A DNA stretch of 49,520 nt from a bacterium (GCA_021851895.1 JAJZQJ010000010.1:1-49520), one strand, 5' to 3'. Positions 17,651-28,336 are shown, numbered from the stretch's first letter. The notes: a model not told the origin generated them from the sequence alone. A program made the numbers and translations.

Positions 17651-17762
17651 GGCTCAACAGGGCCATCAATTAAAATCACACCTATTGCATGGCCCACTAT
17701 AGCCATATTTCGGGAAAGTGTATAAATCGTGGAAATATTAAAAAAAATAGCTCTGTTGAGCC
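17651..17762. repeat. 112-bp nested inverted repeat upstream of the uvrD/pcrA-like gene
   Basis: GGCTCAACAG...CTGTTGAGCC enclosing GGGCCAT...ATGGCCC. Confidence 0.7.
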
Positions 17763-17803
17763 GTTTTCGACAAACTTGCCATACTATGCCAATATATGTC
17801 GTA

Positions 17804-19777
17804 ATGGAAGACATACTCAAGAATCTAAACCCTCAGCAGCAAAAGGCAGTGCAGGCAACTGAAGGCCCCGTGCTTATCGTCGCTGGCGCCGGAGCAGGGA
17901 AGACGAAGACGATTACACACCGTATTGGATATCTCATTCAAAAAGGGGTAGCTCCAGAAAACATCCTCGCGATCACTTTCACGAACAAGGCAGCAAAAGA
18001 GATGCGCGAGCGTGTCATGCATATGCTCGGGAGGGAACACACCCCGACATTCGGTAGAGGAAAAGGCGTACCTTGGGTCAGCACATTTCACGCTCTTGGT
18101 ATTGCCATCTTGAGAGAATATGGCACCGCGATCGGAATCGCAAAAAGTGCATCGATCATCGACCAAGACGACGCAAAGAAACTCATTAAGGAGGCACTCA
18201 AAGCCCAGGGACTTGATCCAAAAGAACATGATCCATCACGAATACTGAGCGCGATCAGTCGACATAAGGGCAATCTCGGCACCGCGGAAACCATAGCTGA
18301 TACCGTTCGAGACCGTTTTCGTGGACAGCTCTATGAGCGAACGATGCGCCTCTATGACGAATCGTTACGTAAAGCAAACGCGCTCGATTTCGATGACTTG
18401 CTCGAAAAAACCGTGCGACTCTTACGTACCCATCCCGAGATCAGAGCAGAATACAACGATCGCTGGAAATACATTCATGTCGACGAATACCAAGACACCA
18501 ATGCGGTCCAATATACACTGACACAATTACTCAGCGGCCCACAAGAGAACATTTGTGTCGTTGGAGATTCCGACCAGTCGATCTATAGCTGGCGCGGTGC
18601 GTCCATCGCAAACATCCTCGATTTCGAAAAAGACCATCCTGGAGCACAGGTTATTCTCCTTGAGCAAAATTACCGCTCGACGAAGAATATTCTCTCTGCG
18701 GCAAATAGTGTGATCGAAAAGAATGAACTTCGAAAAGAAAAAGTTCTTTTCACCGAGAACAACACGGGGGAGAAGCTCACCCTCATCGAAAGTCTCGATG
18801 AGGTCGATGAGGCAAGGAAGGTTGCGCAAAAGATAGGCAGCCTACTGTCTTCAGGAGTAAGGGCGAGTGCTATCGCGATCCTTTATCGCACCAACGTGCA
18901 GAGTCGCGTACTCGAAGAGGCAATGCTCTTTTCTGGTGTCCCTTATCAAGTCCTAGGCACCCGATTCTATGACCGTAAAGAGGTTAAAGACGTGCTTTCG
19001 TATGTCCGCGCCGCGCTCAATCCGGAAAATACACTTGAACTCTCGCGAATCATCAACGTGCCCGCGCGTGGTATAGGAGAGAAGACCTTACAGAAAGTGC
19101 TTAAAGGAGAAACCGACCAGCTCAGTAGCGCGATGCAACTGAAAGTGAAGAAATTCTATTCTATCCTTGAACACATAAGAGCTGCAGCAAAAGTACAAAA
19201 GCCATCAGCGCTCATCATGACCGCAATCGAAGAGAGTGGCATCGGTAATATGTTGAAAACGGGAGACGATGAGGATATTGAGCGTCTTGGTAACGTGCTT
19301 GAGCTCGTCACCGTCGCAAAGCGTTACGATATTTTCGAGGGAACAGAGGGACTAGAACAATATCTCGAAGACCTTGCGCTTGAAAGCGACCAAGACAGAA
19401 TGAGTAATGCAGATGCAGTCCGACTCATGACCGTGCATGCAAGCAAGGGCCTCGAGTTCGACTACGTGTTTATCACCGGGATGGAGCAGGACCTCTTCCC
19501 CTCGAACAAAACTCGCGAACACGATTCGCCAGAAGCAAGAGAGGAGGAGCGCAGGCTTTTCTATGTCGCACTCACGCGTGCAGCAAAGAAAGTCTTCCTT
19601 ACTCACGCGGCAATGCGCACGATCTTTGGAAGTAGAAACTACACACTCCCAAGTGAATTTCTCGAAGATATCGATGAAATGCTGATTGAAAGAGAGGGTG
19701 CGCTCGCACAGCAACAACCGAAACGAAAATTCAGTCTTCTCGATGATCCTTTCGACGATGACGTCTATCAATGGTGA
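17804..19777 (+). CDS. UvrD/PcrA-like superfamily 1 DNA helicase
   Basis: LNPQQQKAVQATEGPVLIVAGAGAGKTKTITHRI; VDEYQDTN; VGDSDQSIYSWRGA; ALTRAAKKVFLTHA. Confidence 0.96.
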   Translation: MEDILKNLNPQQQKAVQATEGPVLIVAGAGAGKTKTITHRIGYLIQKGVAPENILAITFTNKAAKEMRERVMHMLGREHTPTFGRGKGVPWVSTFHALGIAILREYGTAIGIAKSASIIDQDDAKKLIKEALKAQGLDPKEHDPSRILSAISRHKGNLGTAETIADTVRDRFRGQLYERTMRLYDESLRKANALDFDDLLEKTVRLLRTHPEIRAEYNDRWKYIHVDEYQDTNAVQYTLTQLLSGPQENICVVGDSDQSIYSWRGASIANILDFEKDHPGAQVILLEQNYRSTKNILSAANSVIEKNELRKEKVLFTENNTGEKLTLIESLDEVDEARKVAQKIGSLLSSGVRASAIAILYRTNVQSRVLEEAMLFSGVPYQVLGTRFYDRKEVKDVLSYVRAALNPENTLELSRIINVPARGIGEKTLQKVLKGETDQLSSAMQLKVKKFYSILEHIRAAAKVQKPSALIMTAIEESGIGNMLKTGDDEDIERLGNVLELVTVAKRYDIFEGTEGLEQYLEDLALESDQDRMSNADAVRLMTVHASKGLEFDYVFITGMEQDLFPSNKTREHDSPEAREEERRLFYVALTRAAKKVFLTHAAMRTIFGSRNYTLPSEFLEDIDEMLIEREGALAQQQPKRKFSLLDDPFDDDVYQW

Positions 19778-19782
19778 CAAAA

Positions 19783-19822
19783 AGGTGCGCACATGAACAC
19801 TCTGTTCATGTGCGCACCTCTT
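19783..19822 (+). terminator. Stem-loop with 16-bp perfect arms
   Basis: GGTGCGCACATGAACA-CTC-TGTTCATGTGCGCACC. Confidence 0.8.
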
Positions 19823-19860
19823 CTATATGAGTCTCCCATTTTATATGTTAGAGTACCCCC

Positions 19861-20691
19861 ATGAGCATCTTCGCGAAGAAAACACTCGGGCAACATTTTC
19901 TCCATTCGAAAAAAGCGATAGAAGACATCGTTAAGGCGGGTGAGGTCTCGAGCACCGATACAATACTCGAGATCGGACCAGGAGAAGGTGTGCTCACCGA
20001 AGCGCTCCTCCATACTGGCGCACGAGTGATTGCTGTTGAAATGGATATGCGTTGCATACCCATACTTCACAATCGCTTTAAACAGGAAGAAAGCGAAGGG
20101 CGATTCAAACTCATCGAAGGCGACATACGTGATCCACAGCTCCTTGAAGAACTTTTTGGAAAGCATTTTCTCGGAAACACGCAGTATAAACTGATCGCGA
20201 ACATACCTTACTACATCACCGGCCTCCTCTTTCGCATGTTCCTCGAGACGACACCACCAGTACGTCAGCCAATGATGATGGTCTACCTCATTCAAAAGGA
20301 AGTGGCCGAGCAACTCGTCGGACGAAACGGTAAACTCGGAAACCTCGCACTCGCAGCAATGCTTTATGGCAAGCCACGTATGGTTGCAAAGGTAGGGAAG
20401 GGTGCCTTTACTCCACCACCTACGGTCGACTCTGCGATCATCGCGATCACAGACATATCAAAAGACCGTCTCAATGGTTTTACAGAGAAGACGTTCTTCG
20501 CACTTACGCACGCGGGACTTGCCAATCGCAGGAAAATGCTCATCGCAAATCTCACACATACACTTCACCTCAACAGAGAAGTACTCCAAAATATCTTCCA
20601 AAGACTAGACATCGAAGAGAAGATACGCGCTGAGGACCTCTCGCTCGAACAGTGGGTTGATCTCGCAAAAGCACTCGAATCTTTTCTATAA
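19861..20691 (+). CDS. rsmA: 16S rRNA (A1518/A1519) dimethyltransferase RsmA/KsgA
   Basis: KKTLGQHFLHSKKAIEDIV, ILEIGPGEGVLTEAL, LIANIPYYITGLLFR. Confidence 0.96.
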   Translation: MSIFAKKTLGQHFLHSKKAIEDIVKAGEVSSTDTILEIGPGEGVLTEALLHTGARVIAVEMDMRCIPILHNRFKQEESEGRFKLIEGDIRDPQLLEELFGKHFLGNTQYKLIANIPYYITGLLFRMFLETTPPVRQPMMMVYLIQKEVAEQLVGRNGKLGNLALAAMLYGKPRMVAKVGKGAFTPPPTVDSAIIAITDISKDRLNGFTEKTFFALTHAGLANRRKMLIANLTHTLHLNREVLQNIFQRLDIEEKIRAEDLSLEQWVDLAKALESFL

Positions 20692-20720
20692 AAAAACATG
20701 CGACATTCGTCACATGTTTT

Positions 20721-21092
20721 TTATATAGGGAATGATGTACCTGCGAGGAGCATCATTGGACCTGCTCCGACCATACCACAAGTAGTACCGGCATAAACCC
20801 AGCATTGCATGGGTACAACCTCGGCGAGACCAACCACATATGCGCCCGGCTCCAATATAGACCAGAATGCACGGAGGTCTGTACCCGCGGGAATACCCGG
20901 GATAGTCGGCTGAAACATGTACATACCGGCATTAGGAGGCCCGATCTCGACAAGAAAATTCTGACTACACGTACAGTATGTATATCCAAGCACATTACCC
21001 CCAAATGGAATCGTACCCGGGATCGCATATGAACTTATTGGATAGACTGCGATCAAAAGCGCAATGAGCGCAAACGAAAGATACTTCTGCAT
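20721..21092 (-). CDS. Small secreted hypothetical protein
   Basis: Signal peptide MQKYLSFALIALLIAVYPISSYA; Cys-containing mature part. Confidence 0.65.
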   Translation of the reverse strand: MQKYLSFALIALLIAVYPISSYAIPGTIPFGGNVLGYTYCTCSQNFLVEIGPPNAGMYMFQPTIPGIPAGTDLRAFWSILEPGAYVVGLAEVVPMQCWVYAGTTCGMVGAGPMMLLAGTSFPI

Positions 21093-21093
21093 A

Positions 21094-22215
21094 TTACCTT
21101 ATATTGAATTGTGTAAAACCTGATATCCCATACATGTTCATCACGGAAAAGGATACGGGAAGGTAGGGAAGCAATCGATTATCCTTAAGGAGGTCCTCCC
21201 GTGCGGTCAAGGTAAAGGAAAGTGTCTTACCATCAGACGATGAGATATCCTTGATCGTTCCTATCGTGGTCACGATATCATTCTTTGATGCAAAATTCTG
21301 TCCTTTCATGGTAATGACCGTACCCACATTACCTTCCGTTGGTGTGATACTTTCGATTACTGGCGTCTTGGTCTTATCCTCAACAATGATAAGGGAACGC
21401 GTATTGCTCAATGTGCCTCCATCTTGTAAGGCAACCGAATAAAGTCCGTAAGGAATATCCGAAGGAATCGTGAATGTCGCCGTATCCGTTGCAAAGCCCC
21501 CACTCATCACATAGTTTGTAGAACCAATATGTAAATGTGTGTTTTGAGAGAAACCTGTACCACTCAAAGTGATCTTATCTCCTCGAAGTACAGTAAGAGG
21601 AGAAAGCATGAAAAGTTGCAATGGATATTTCCCTGCGGTGCCAATAATAGGAAGCACCGCACCCTGCGGCGGTAGGAGCGATCCATTTGCAAGACGTTGA
21701 CTTTGTGCCTGCGCGACATTTGCCGCAATGGTCTCACTCGGAGACTTTTCACCGAACGCATGCTGCATATTCTGAAATGCTGTATTAACACGTGCTTGCA
21801 ACGCAGCCACATCTGATTCGCTTAAACTATTCGTCTGCTCCATAGAAGCAGTCCCTGGAACGACACAATCGATCCTATTGATCGCATCACGAGTTAATTT
21901 GCCGACAATGCCCGAAGCAGACTGTAATCCAGCAGGAACGAGCACTTCATTCTTGTGCATCTCTTGAAATTTCATAACTGCACGAACGGTTGCTGGCCCG
22001 AAATATGTTGTCTCATTCCCTGGTGAACCAGGGCCAGAAGCGGCAATCATTGTGCTCTTGTCGATATTGAGTTTCTGCTGGAGCACGCGTACGTCATCTC
22101 CAGTTGCACCGAGTTTGAGTGTACGCACAATTGGTGCACATGCGGCAGATGATGCTAGGGGCAGGAACAGCATAATTCCCACCGTGATCGCCACGCGATG
22201 ATATCTATTTTGCAT
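21094..22215 (-). CDS. Secreted peptidoglycan-binding (PG_binding_1-like) plus IPT/TIG-repeat protein
   Basis: LKLGATGDDVRVLQQKLN...YFGPATVRAVMKFQ; TIG motifs ESITPTEGNVGTVITMKGQNF; TATAAT-N6-ATG at 22215. Confidence 0.8.
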   Translation of the reverse strand: MQNRYHRVAITVGIMLFLPLASSAACAPIVRTLKLGATGDDVRVLQQKLNIDKSTMIAASGPGSPGNETTYFGPATVRAVMKFQEMHKNEVLVPAGLQSASGIVGKLTRDAINRIDCVVPGTASMEQTNSLSESDVAALQARVNTAFQNMQHAFGEKSPSETIAANVAQAQSQRLANGSLLPPQGAVLPIIGTAGKYPLQLFMLSPLTVLRGDKITLSGTGFSQNTHLHIGSTNYVMSGGFATDTATFTIPSDIPYGLYSVALQDGGTLSNTRSLIIVEDKTKTPVIESITPTEGNVGTVITMKGQNFASKNDIVTTIGTIKDISSSDGKTLSFTLTAREDLLKDNRLLPYLPVSFSVMNMYGISGFTQFNIR

Positions 22216-22267
22216 AGAGATATTATAGCATTCAAAAACCACCCCAGATCGGAGTGGTTTTGAACTA

Positions 22268-25204
22268 TCAGAAGATTCCTAGTGGATCTACGGGCTTCAG
22301 CTTGAAGATCTTTCCCTCACTGGTACCCCACTGATTCTGCACATAAACATAAATATCGAGACTATCGAACGGATTCAACGTCGGAGTGATACATGGGAGT
22401 GCGTCTTGTGCACTACCACCTGCCTGGAAATGGAGCGTTCGCCCATCACTCGAAACCTCTCGGTGCTCACCACCAATGCCTGTCTTCACGAGGTTTACAC
22501 TCGTTGTCGAGAAATTCTCTCCTCGGATAGTGAACTGCAATCCTCCACTTGAAAGACACTTATCTCGGGTGATCTCACTTGGGCTGAGGCTGTAGATGAT
22601 CGGCTTCAGGAGTGTACCTGTTCCCCCCGTGTCACCTCCACCACCATCTCGAACAGTGAGACTCAATTTATTCGTATCGCCATTTTTCGTCGTTACCCAG
22701 ACTTGGTAACTTCCGACAGTCACTGCAGTAGGAAGATCAACGCTCATGCTGACGCTCGAACGCACCTGCACTCCAGAGACGAGTGTTCCACCTATGTGTA
22801 CATCGGCTACATCGCCAAGGGCCTCACCGCTCAGATATATGGTCGTCCCCATATTTGCAGTACCCGGAGCGACACTTGTAAGCTTTGGTGTCTTTTGTGG
22901 TAGCACATGCAGCGAAAGCGTATTACTGTCACCTTTTTCTGTACGGACGAGCACTTCATAGTTCCCCTCAAGCATGTCTGCGGGCACCCCTGTAGAGAGT
23001 TGCGTATTCGAGACATAATCATTCACGGCATTCAAGATCTTTGTACCGATAACAACCTTACCACCACCAAGATTCTTCCCGTAAATACGAAGACTGTCGC
23101 CTGGATACACATTCACCGGTGAAAGTGTGGTGATGGCCGGACGTTCGTCCACATAAAGACTAAATGGAACTTCGTTGCTCTTTCTCATACGATTCTCTAC
23201 ATGCAACATGAAATCACCAACGAGCATGCTTCTTATTTGAAAGACTGCTTTCGTACCCGATGTATCCCCAGAAGCGGTGCCTACGATATCCGCACCGAGA
23301 TAAACGATATTCGTGCCGGAGAGATTGCGACCCGTAAGCGTTATTGTGTCACCAAATGCTGCACGAGCAGGGGAAACGCTCGTAAGATATGGATCATCGG
23401 CATTTTTATCAATGACCGTTATCGTCTTCCTGTTGCTTTCTCCACCCACATTCTTCACATATATCTGATGTGTTCCGAGAGACATATCGACAGGAATAAG
23501 CAACCAAAGTCTCGATGAGCCCCCGGAGCGAAATGCGGCAACAGCACCATCAATATATGCAGTTAATGGATCAAAGAAATTCTTCCCCGTAACACCAAGC
23601 GATGCACCTTGTTTTATCGAGGCCTGATCGAGCTGATCGATATATGGAGATGCTACAACCTTTGCCTCATCAACAATGAAGGATCGCGTATTGCTCTTTC
23701 CATCTGCATTTACTACCTGGAAATTAAGCACTCCAGCTTTCGTTGCGGTCGGTATGGTGATCGAGAGCTTTGTTCCTCCGACCGAAGAGGTAACACCAGT
23801 AAATGGAGGAACACCTCCAAAGATATCACTCACGGTGTTATCAAGTGCGGTGAAACCAACTCCCGTCAATGTTATCGTTGTACCAGCCTTTGCATGAGTC
23901 GGGCTTATGGAAGTGATATAAGGAACCTTGCCTACGGTACTCGTCGCAAGGACCGTAAAATTAACAACGTTGCTCTTTCCATTCACATTCTTCACCGCAA
24001 CCCCGGTAACGCCCGGCTTCATGCCCGAGGTCAACGTGACAACCAAAGATTTTCCGTCACGGCTCACATAGGGCCCATGTGCATCGGCACCAAACAACAC
24101 GGAGTTCTCTGCCATGAAATTTGAACCTGTAAGCACGATATCATCACCCTCTGCTGCGCGTGTCGGGGAGATCCGCATAAGGGTCGGTGCTGAGGCAGTG
24201 ATCGATTGATCACCACAGTTCGTGAGTGCTCTTACCTTTTTCGCCGTGAGTGGTCCAAATATTCCCGTCGGAGCGGCGATTTTCGCTGGTCTTAAGACAT
24301 CCGCAGCATAGAGTCTCTGAAAAGCACGAACCCCATTCTTCGTAAGCAAGCTAAATACATTGGTCTCGTTTCCATAACTCTCTACTCCATCTCCTGTAAC
24401 CTGCGTACGTGAATCACTATTAAGGAAGCGCTGCAGGAGCTGCACATCATCACCCTTACTCCCCATGGTCAGTGTCCTTGTGATATTCACACACCCCGAA
24501 GTCCATGCGGAGCGCGATGAAGCCTCAAGAATGAAAAGCTTTATGATATTGCTTACCCCATATTTATCGGTGACGCGCACGTATTGTACCCCAAGCCCAA
24601 GATCTGAGGGAATCACAATATCGATGCGGCTCCCACCATCAGCGCTTTGCTGCGCGCAGAGACTCTTATTACCGATATCAACAGTATTATTGTCGGTGAA
24701 ATTTGCACCATAGAGAGATATAACATCGCCTCTATGCACGCGATAGATGATCGGCTCATCGAGCCGCACTTTCGGTCTCGGTAGGGGTGCAAGCGGAATC
24801 GCCGCACACTCACCAGATCCAAGCGCGCTCGATGTCGAAGTCGCTTCCGAAGGACGGGATACATCGATTTCACACGAGAGTCGTCCAAGCTTCGTGCGTG
24901 TAGGGAGGTCCGCTATGCCTGTAGGGGTTGAACTCGCTCCACCTTGAAGTAACTCGCTTCCATACAATCGCTGGAATGCTTGCACCGCAAGGAAGGTCTT
25001 TGGACCGAAATAATCACTTTCATTCCCGGGTGACCCCGCATCGCTCGCCGCAATGACCGTCGAAGAATCACTATTTAAGATCTTTTGCAGCGCATAGACA
25101 TCATCTCCTCTCATACCGACTTTTAGATCTCGCGGAAAGTTAATGCAGCTCGCGGAGACCGTCATAGGGAGAAGTAATGCAATGAGTAGGGTATGAAATT
25201 TCAT
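22268..25204 (-). CDS. Large secreted protein: two PG_binding_1-like modules and multiple IPT/TIG repeats
   Basis: KVGMRGDDVYALQKILN...YFGPKTFLAVQAFQ and TMGSKGDDVQLLQRFLN; repeated ITSISPTHAKAGTTITLTGVGF-type motifs; TATAAT-N6-ATG at 25204. Confidence 0.82.
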   Translation of the reverse strand: MKFHTLLIALLLPMTVSASCINFPRDLKVGMRGDDVYALQKILNSDSSTVIAASDAGSPGNESDYFGPKTFLAVQAFQRLYGSELLQGGASSTPTGIADLPTRTKLGRLSCEIDVSRPSEATSTSSALGSGECAAIPLAPLPRPKVRLDEPIIYRVHRGDVISLYGANFTDNNTVDIGNKSLCAQQSADGGSRIDIVIPSDLGLGVQYVRVTDKYGVSNIIKLFILEASSRSAWTSGCVNITRTLTMGSKGDDVQLLQRFLNSDSRTQVTGDGVESYGNETNVFSLLTKNGVRAFQRLYAADVLRPAKIAAPTGIFGPLTAKKVRALTNCGDQSITASAPTLMRISPTRAAEGDDIVLTGSNFMAENSVLFGADAHGPYVSRDGKSLVVTLTSGMKPGVTGVAVKNVNGKSNVVNFTVLATSTVGKVPYITSISPTHAKAGTTITLTGVGFTALDNTVSDIFGGVPPFTGVTSSVGGTKLSITIPTATKAGVLNFQVVNADGKSNTRSFIVDEAKVVASPYIDQLDQASIKQGASLGVTGKNFFDPLTAYIDGAVAAFRSGGSSRLWLLIPVDMSLGTHQIYVKNVGGESNRKTITVIDKNADDPYLTSVSPARAAFGDTITLTGRNLSGTNIVYLGADIVGTASGDTSGTKAVFQIRSMLVGDFMLHVENRMRKSNEVPFSLYVDERPAITTLSPVNVYPGDSLRIYGKNLGGGKVVIGTKILNAVNDYVSNTQLSTGVPADMLEGNYEVLVRTEKGDSNTLSLHVLPQKTPKLTSVAPGTANMGTTIYLSGEALGDVADVHIGGTLVSGVQVRSSVSMSVDLPTAVTVGSYQVWVTTKNGDTNKLSLTVRDGGGGDTGGTGTLLKPIIYSLSPSEITRDKCLSSGGLQFTIRGENFSTTSVNLVKTGIGGEHREVSSDGRTLHFQAGGSAQDALPCITPTLNPFDSLDIYVYVQNQWGTSEGKIFKLKPVDPLGIF

Positions 25205-25273
25205 GATGCTATTATAACACGGGGTGCTTTCGGAAATCTCAACAAAATGAAAACAGCACACATGCGTACTGTT

Positions 25274-26479
25274 TTATCGAGGAGAAAAGGTAAGGATATT
25301 CGACACGCCGTTTTCATTCGAAACACCGATCGATAGTGGTAGCGTCTTTGCGACACTCGCCCCAAACAATGTCGCACCGCTAGGATTCAGCGTAAACTGG
25401 AGCGTCTTCCCATCAGTTGAACGCACATCGCCAATAGGGCCAAATGTTGTGACGATATCGTTTTTCGAAGAGAAGTGATCGCCCGTAATGACAACCGCAG
25501 CTCCGAGAGTTGGGCGAGTAGGGGAGATCGAGGTGATGTGCGGTGCAGCATCGCCACTAACGATAATAAATGGCCTCGACTCACTCTTTCCTTTATCATT
25601 CATCACGACGAGCGCAGTCTTTCCCGTTGGAGCATTCGATGGGATGGTGACATACATGACTGTCCCCGAAGCATTCGGAGAAGCGATAACCGCAGGAAGA
25701 TCACCTATATAGACCTTATTCTTCGAAAGAAATCCGGAACCGAGTAGCGCAATGCGTTCTCCTCGATGCGCTTGCACCGAAGAAAGCAAACCGAGATGCA
25801 GTGGCTCATTCTGCCCAAACACTCCACTTGTCGCGGGGGAGAGGTATGCATCATCACTCGAACTCAGTTTATCAAGGAGCTGTATATCCCTATCCTTTAA
25901 CTGCATCTGGCTGTCGAGGGCCGCTATCTTTGCCTCAACGACAGCTGTTTTTTTAGTAAGATTCGCCATCTTACTATCGATATCAGCTGAAGAAGAAACA
26001 AGGATCGCATTCACACGTGCACGAAGATCTGCAAGCTTCTTTGCAGCCTCTGCTGCATTTACTGTAGAAACGGTCGCCTTCGAGGTATCGCTTGTGATAA
26101 AAAACCTATTCGCATCCATAGCGCCGCATGACAATCTACTGATGAATTGTCTTGTGAACTTACCAACGACACCATTTGGCTTTGTTAACCCGACAGGAAC
26201 CAAGATCTCTTCCTTGTACTTCAGCTGAAATGCTTTGACCGCGGCATCAGTTGCGAGATCAAACACCCCATTCTCCTGCCCTGGGGCATTATCACCAATG
26301 ATCGCTATCTGTGTCGAGGCGTCACTATTCAAAAAGCGCTGTAAATTAGTTACATCACCACCAGAAGAGCCGCGGACGATCGTCCGAGGAAGGTTTACAC
26401 AAGCAGCGTTCGCTGGCAGTGCAACGACGAGACTAATGCCGAACAATATTGCAGAAAGCATCCATTTCATTTGGAACAT
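25274..26479 (-). CDS. Secreted PG-binding plus IPT/TIG protein with central coiled coil
   Basis: VRGSSGGDVTNLQRFLN...AVKAFQLKYKEE; ITSISPTRPTLGAAVVITGDHF; TATAAT-N6-ATG at 26479. Confidence 0.8.
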   Translation of the reverse strand: MFQMKWMLSAILFGISLVVALPANAACVNLPRTIVRGSSGGDVTNLQRFLNSDASTQIAIIGDNAPGQENGVFDLATDAAVKAFQLKYKEEILVPVGLTKPNGVVGKFTRQFISRLSCGAMDANRFFITSDTSKATVSTVNAAEAAKKLADLRARVNAILVSSSADIDSKMANLTKKTAVVEAKIAALDSQMQLKDRDIQLLDKLSSSDDAYLSPATSGVFGQNEPLHLGLLSSVQAHRGERIALLGSGFLSKNKVYIGDLPAVIASPNASGTVMYVTIPSNAPTGKTALVVMNDKGKSESRPFIIVSGDAAPHITSISPTRPTLGAAVVITGDHFSSKNDIVTTFGPIGDVRSTDGKTLQFTLNPSGATLFGASVAKTLPLSIGVSNENGVSNILTFSPR

Positions 26480-26564
26480 ATCACTATTATACATTATTTG
26501 AAGACAAGGGGCAGGAAGGGGCACAACCATGATACGACGACGTCCTCTATGTTATAATAACACC

Positions 26565-27404
26565 ATGCCCTCGAAGCTGCGCGAATTTTTCACTACACCC
26601 ATAGTTGCGAGCTCGCTTGCCGCCCTCGCGATCGTCGCGACAGGGCTTTTCATGCTTCCGCAAAAACCGACCGCCGCCGTCACCGCATTGGAACAAACCG
26701 ACTCTGGAGTGAAAGTGCTCGCACAAACCGACCAAGAGATGTTCGCAAGTGCAACAGTCGCCATTCTCTCTCTTGGCAACGCAAGCTCAACGAATGTCAG
26801 CGAGGAAAAAAGGAAATTCTATAAAGAATACCTCGCAAAAGAGCTTGAAAAATCGAATCAAGATGCTGTAGAGGGTCTCGTGAGGAGCTTTGACCCATCC
26901 ATCTTGCAACCAAGACATGCCATCGCCGACCTCAACGTCACCGCAGACAATTCACCTGATGCGTTACGTGCCTATGCAAATGATTTCGGAAAGATCATAA
27001 AAGTCTATTCAAATAAAGATATTGAGGACGAGGCGACCATATTGGGAAAAGCGCTCTCAACAAAGAAGCAAAGCGATCTCGATCACATTGAGATCCCCGC
27101 TGTTGCCTATCGCAACTTCTCCGAAGAACTTCGCGCACTAAAGACACCATCACTTTTTGCGACATATCACCTTGAGATCGTGAATGGCTATGATGTCATG
27201 AGTCGTGCACTCTTTCTTACCGAAAAGGTATTGACCGATCCATTAAATGGAAATGCGGGCTGGCAAACATATATTGCGCAAATACCGAAGATCGCCCATG
27301 GTTATGCGGGTGACATAAACGTTCTTCACGACAAAGACATCACCTTTGCCGCCGATGAACCTGGCTATTATTTTAGATGGGATCGATCGAAGCAAAAGCA
27401 ATAA
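26565..27404 (+). CDS. Hypothetical exported/membrane-anchored protein of the secretion island
   Basis: N-terminal TM; TATAAT-N6-ATG. Confidence 0.65.
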   Translation: MPSKLREFFTTPIVASSLAALAIVATGLFMLPQKPTAAVTALEQTDSGVKVLAQTDQEMFASATVAILSLGNASSTNVSEEKRKFYKEYLAKELEKSNQDAVEGLVRSFDPSILQPRHAIADLNVTADNSPDALRAYANDFGKIIKVYSNKDIEDEATILGKALSTKKQSDLDHIEIPAVAYRNFSEELRALKTPSLFATYHLEIVNGYDVMSRALFLTEKVLTDPLNGNAGWQTYIAQIPKIAHGYAGDINVLHDKDITFAADEPGYYFRWDRSKQKQ

Positions 27405-27418
27405 ACGCACAGACATTC

Positions 27419-28330
27419 ATGAAAAGTATCACATTCATCACAACTCTCTCTGCATTCCTCCTGGGATATACACTCCTTTCGGTTCCAAATGTTGCTCACG
27501 CAGCAGCAGGGGACACACTCCGAATACATGCGAACCCGCCCGCACCGGCAGCTTTTCAGCGCGTCATGCTGACGATAGACACTCCGACCTATCGTGAGAA
27601 TAATATCTTGAAGACCGAAAGCCCAAATTTTAGTGGATTATCGATCACTTGGATCATCAATGGCGATACCATCGATGTGTGCAAGAATACGACAGGTTGC
27701 AGCTTTATGACCGAGGCAGCGGGGGATCGCTTCGACCCAAACAACCCCTACACCTATCTCGTCCATGTTATCTACACAGGCGAGTACCAAACCTATAGTG
27801 GCAGCATCGTCGTCACGCCGTTTCGCGCCGACCAGGGTCAGCGCGACAACTTCACGCAGTCACTCCGTTGCAGCGCACAAACATTAGACATGCTTGCAAA
27901 CGACATCGAGCGCACTGAGCAGATGATCGACACGACCTCAGCACGCATCGACGCGATGACGCAGCAACTCAGCGACGACATCGACTTCCTCACCGGCCTC
28001 CTCGACTTCGAGTCCCAGTACGAGGCGGTCTTGGAAGATTACAATACGATCAAGGACAGTATTGATGCGATCACAAGCGCAGTAAGCGTAGAAAGCGGAC
28101 TTCGTGCAGCGGCACTAGCCCTTCGCGCTATCGTAAAAGTATATCTCCAGGGAAGTATCGCGCAGAACGTTGCACATTTCGAAAAGATCAAACAGCGCTA
28201 CCTGAACATGGGCCATACGCTCGACATGATCAAAGAGTCGCACGATCGGTATATAAGAAACATGCTTGACCAAGTCGAAAGACAGACGGCACTCTGTGAA
28301 AAACAATGGGGGAAGGTCAATATACCCTAA
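27419..28330 (+). CDS. Hypothetical secreted protein with C-terminal coiled coil
   Basis: Signal peptide SITFITTLSAFLLGYTLLSVPNVAHA; heptad-like C-terminal helices. Confidence 0.65.
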   Translation: MKSITFITTLSAFLLGYTLLSVPNVAHAAAGDTLRIHANPPAPAAFQRVMLTIDTPTYRENNILKTESPNFSGLSITWIINGDTIDVCKNTTGCSFMTEAAGDRFDPNNPYTYLVHVIYTGEYQTYSGSIVVTPFRADQGQRDNFTQSLRCSAQTLDMLANDIERTEQMIDTTSARIDAMTQQLSDDIDFLTGLLDFESQYEAVLEDYNTIKDSIDAITSAVSVESGLRAAALALRAIVKVYLQGSIAQNVAHFEKIKQRYLNMGHTLDMIKESHDRYIRNMLDQVERQTALCEKQWGKVNIP

Positions 28331-28336
28331 CCATCT

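Noticed and set aside
17660-17695. GGGCCAT/ATGGCCC as a stand-alone terminator
   Set aside because: No U-tract and it is nested within the larger inverted repeat, so reported only as part of that element.
23609-26228. Plus-strand ORFs (23609-24124, 25752-26228) opposite the PG-binding/TIG genes
   Set aside because: Shadow ORFs; the minus strand shows signal peptides, repeats and promoters.
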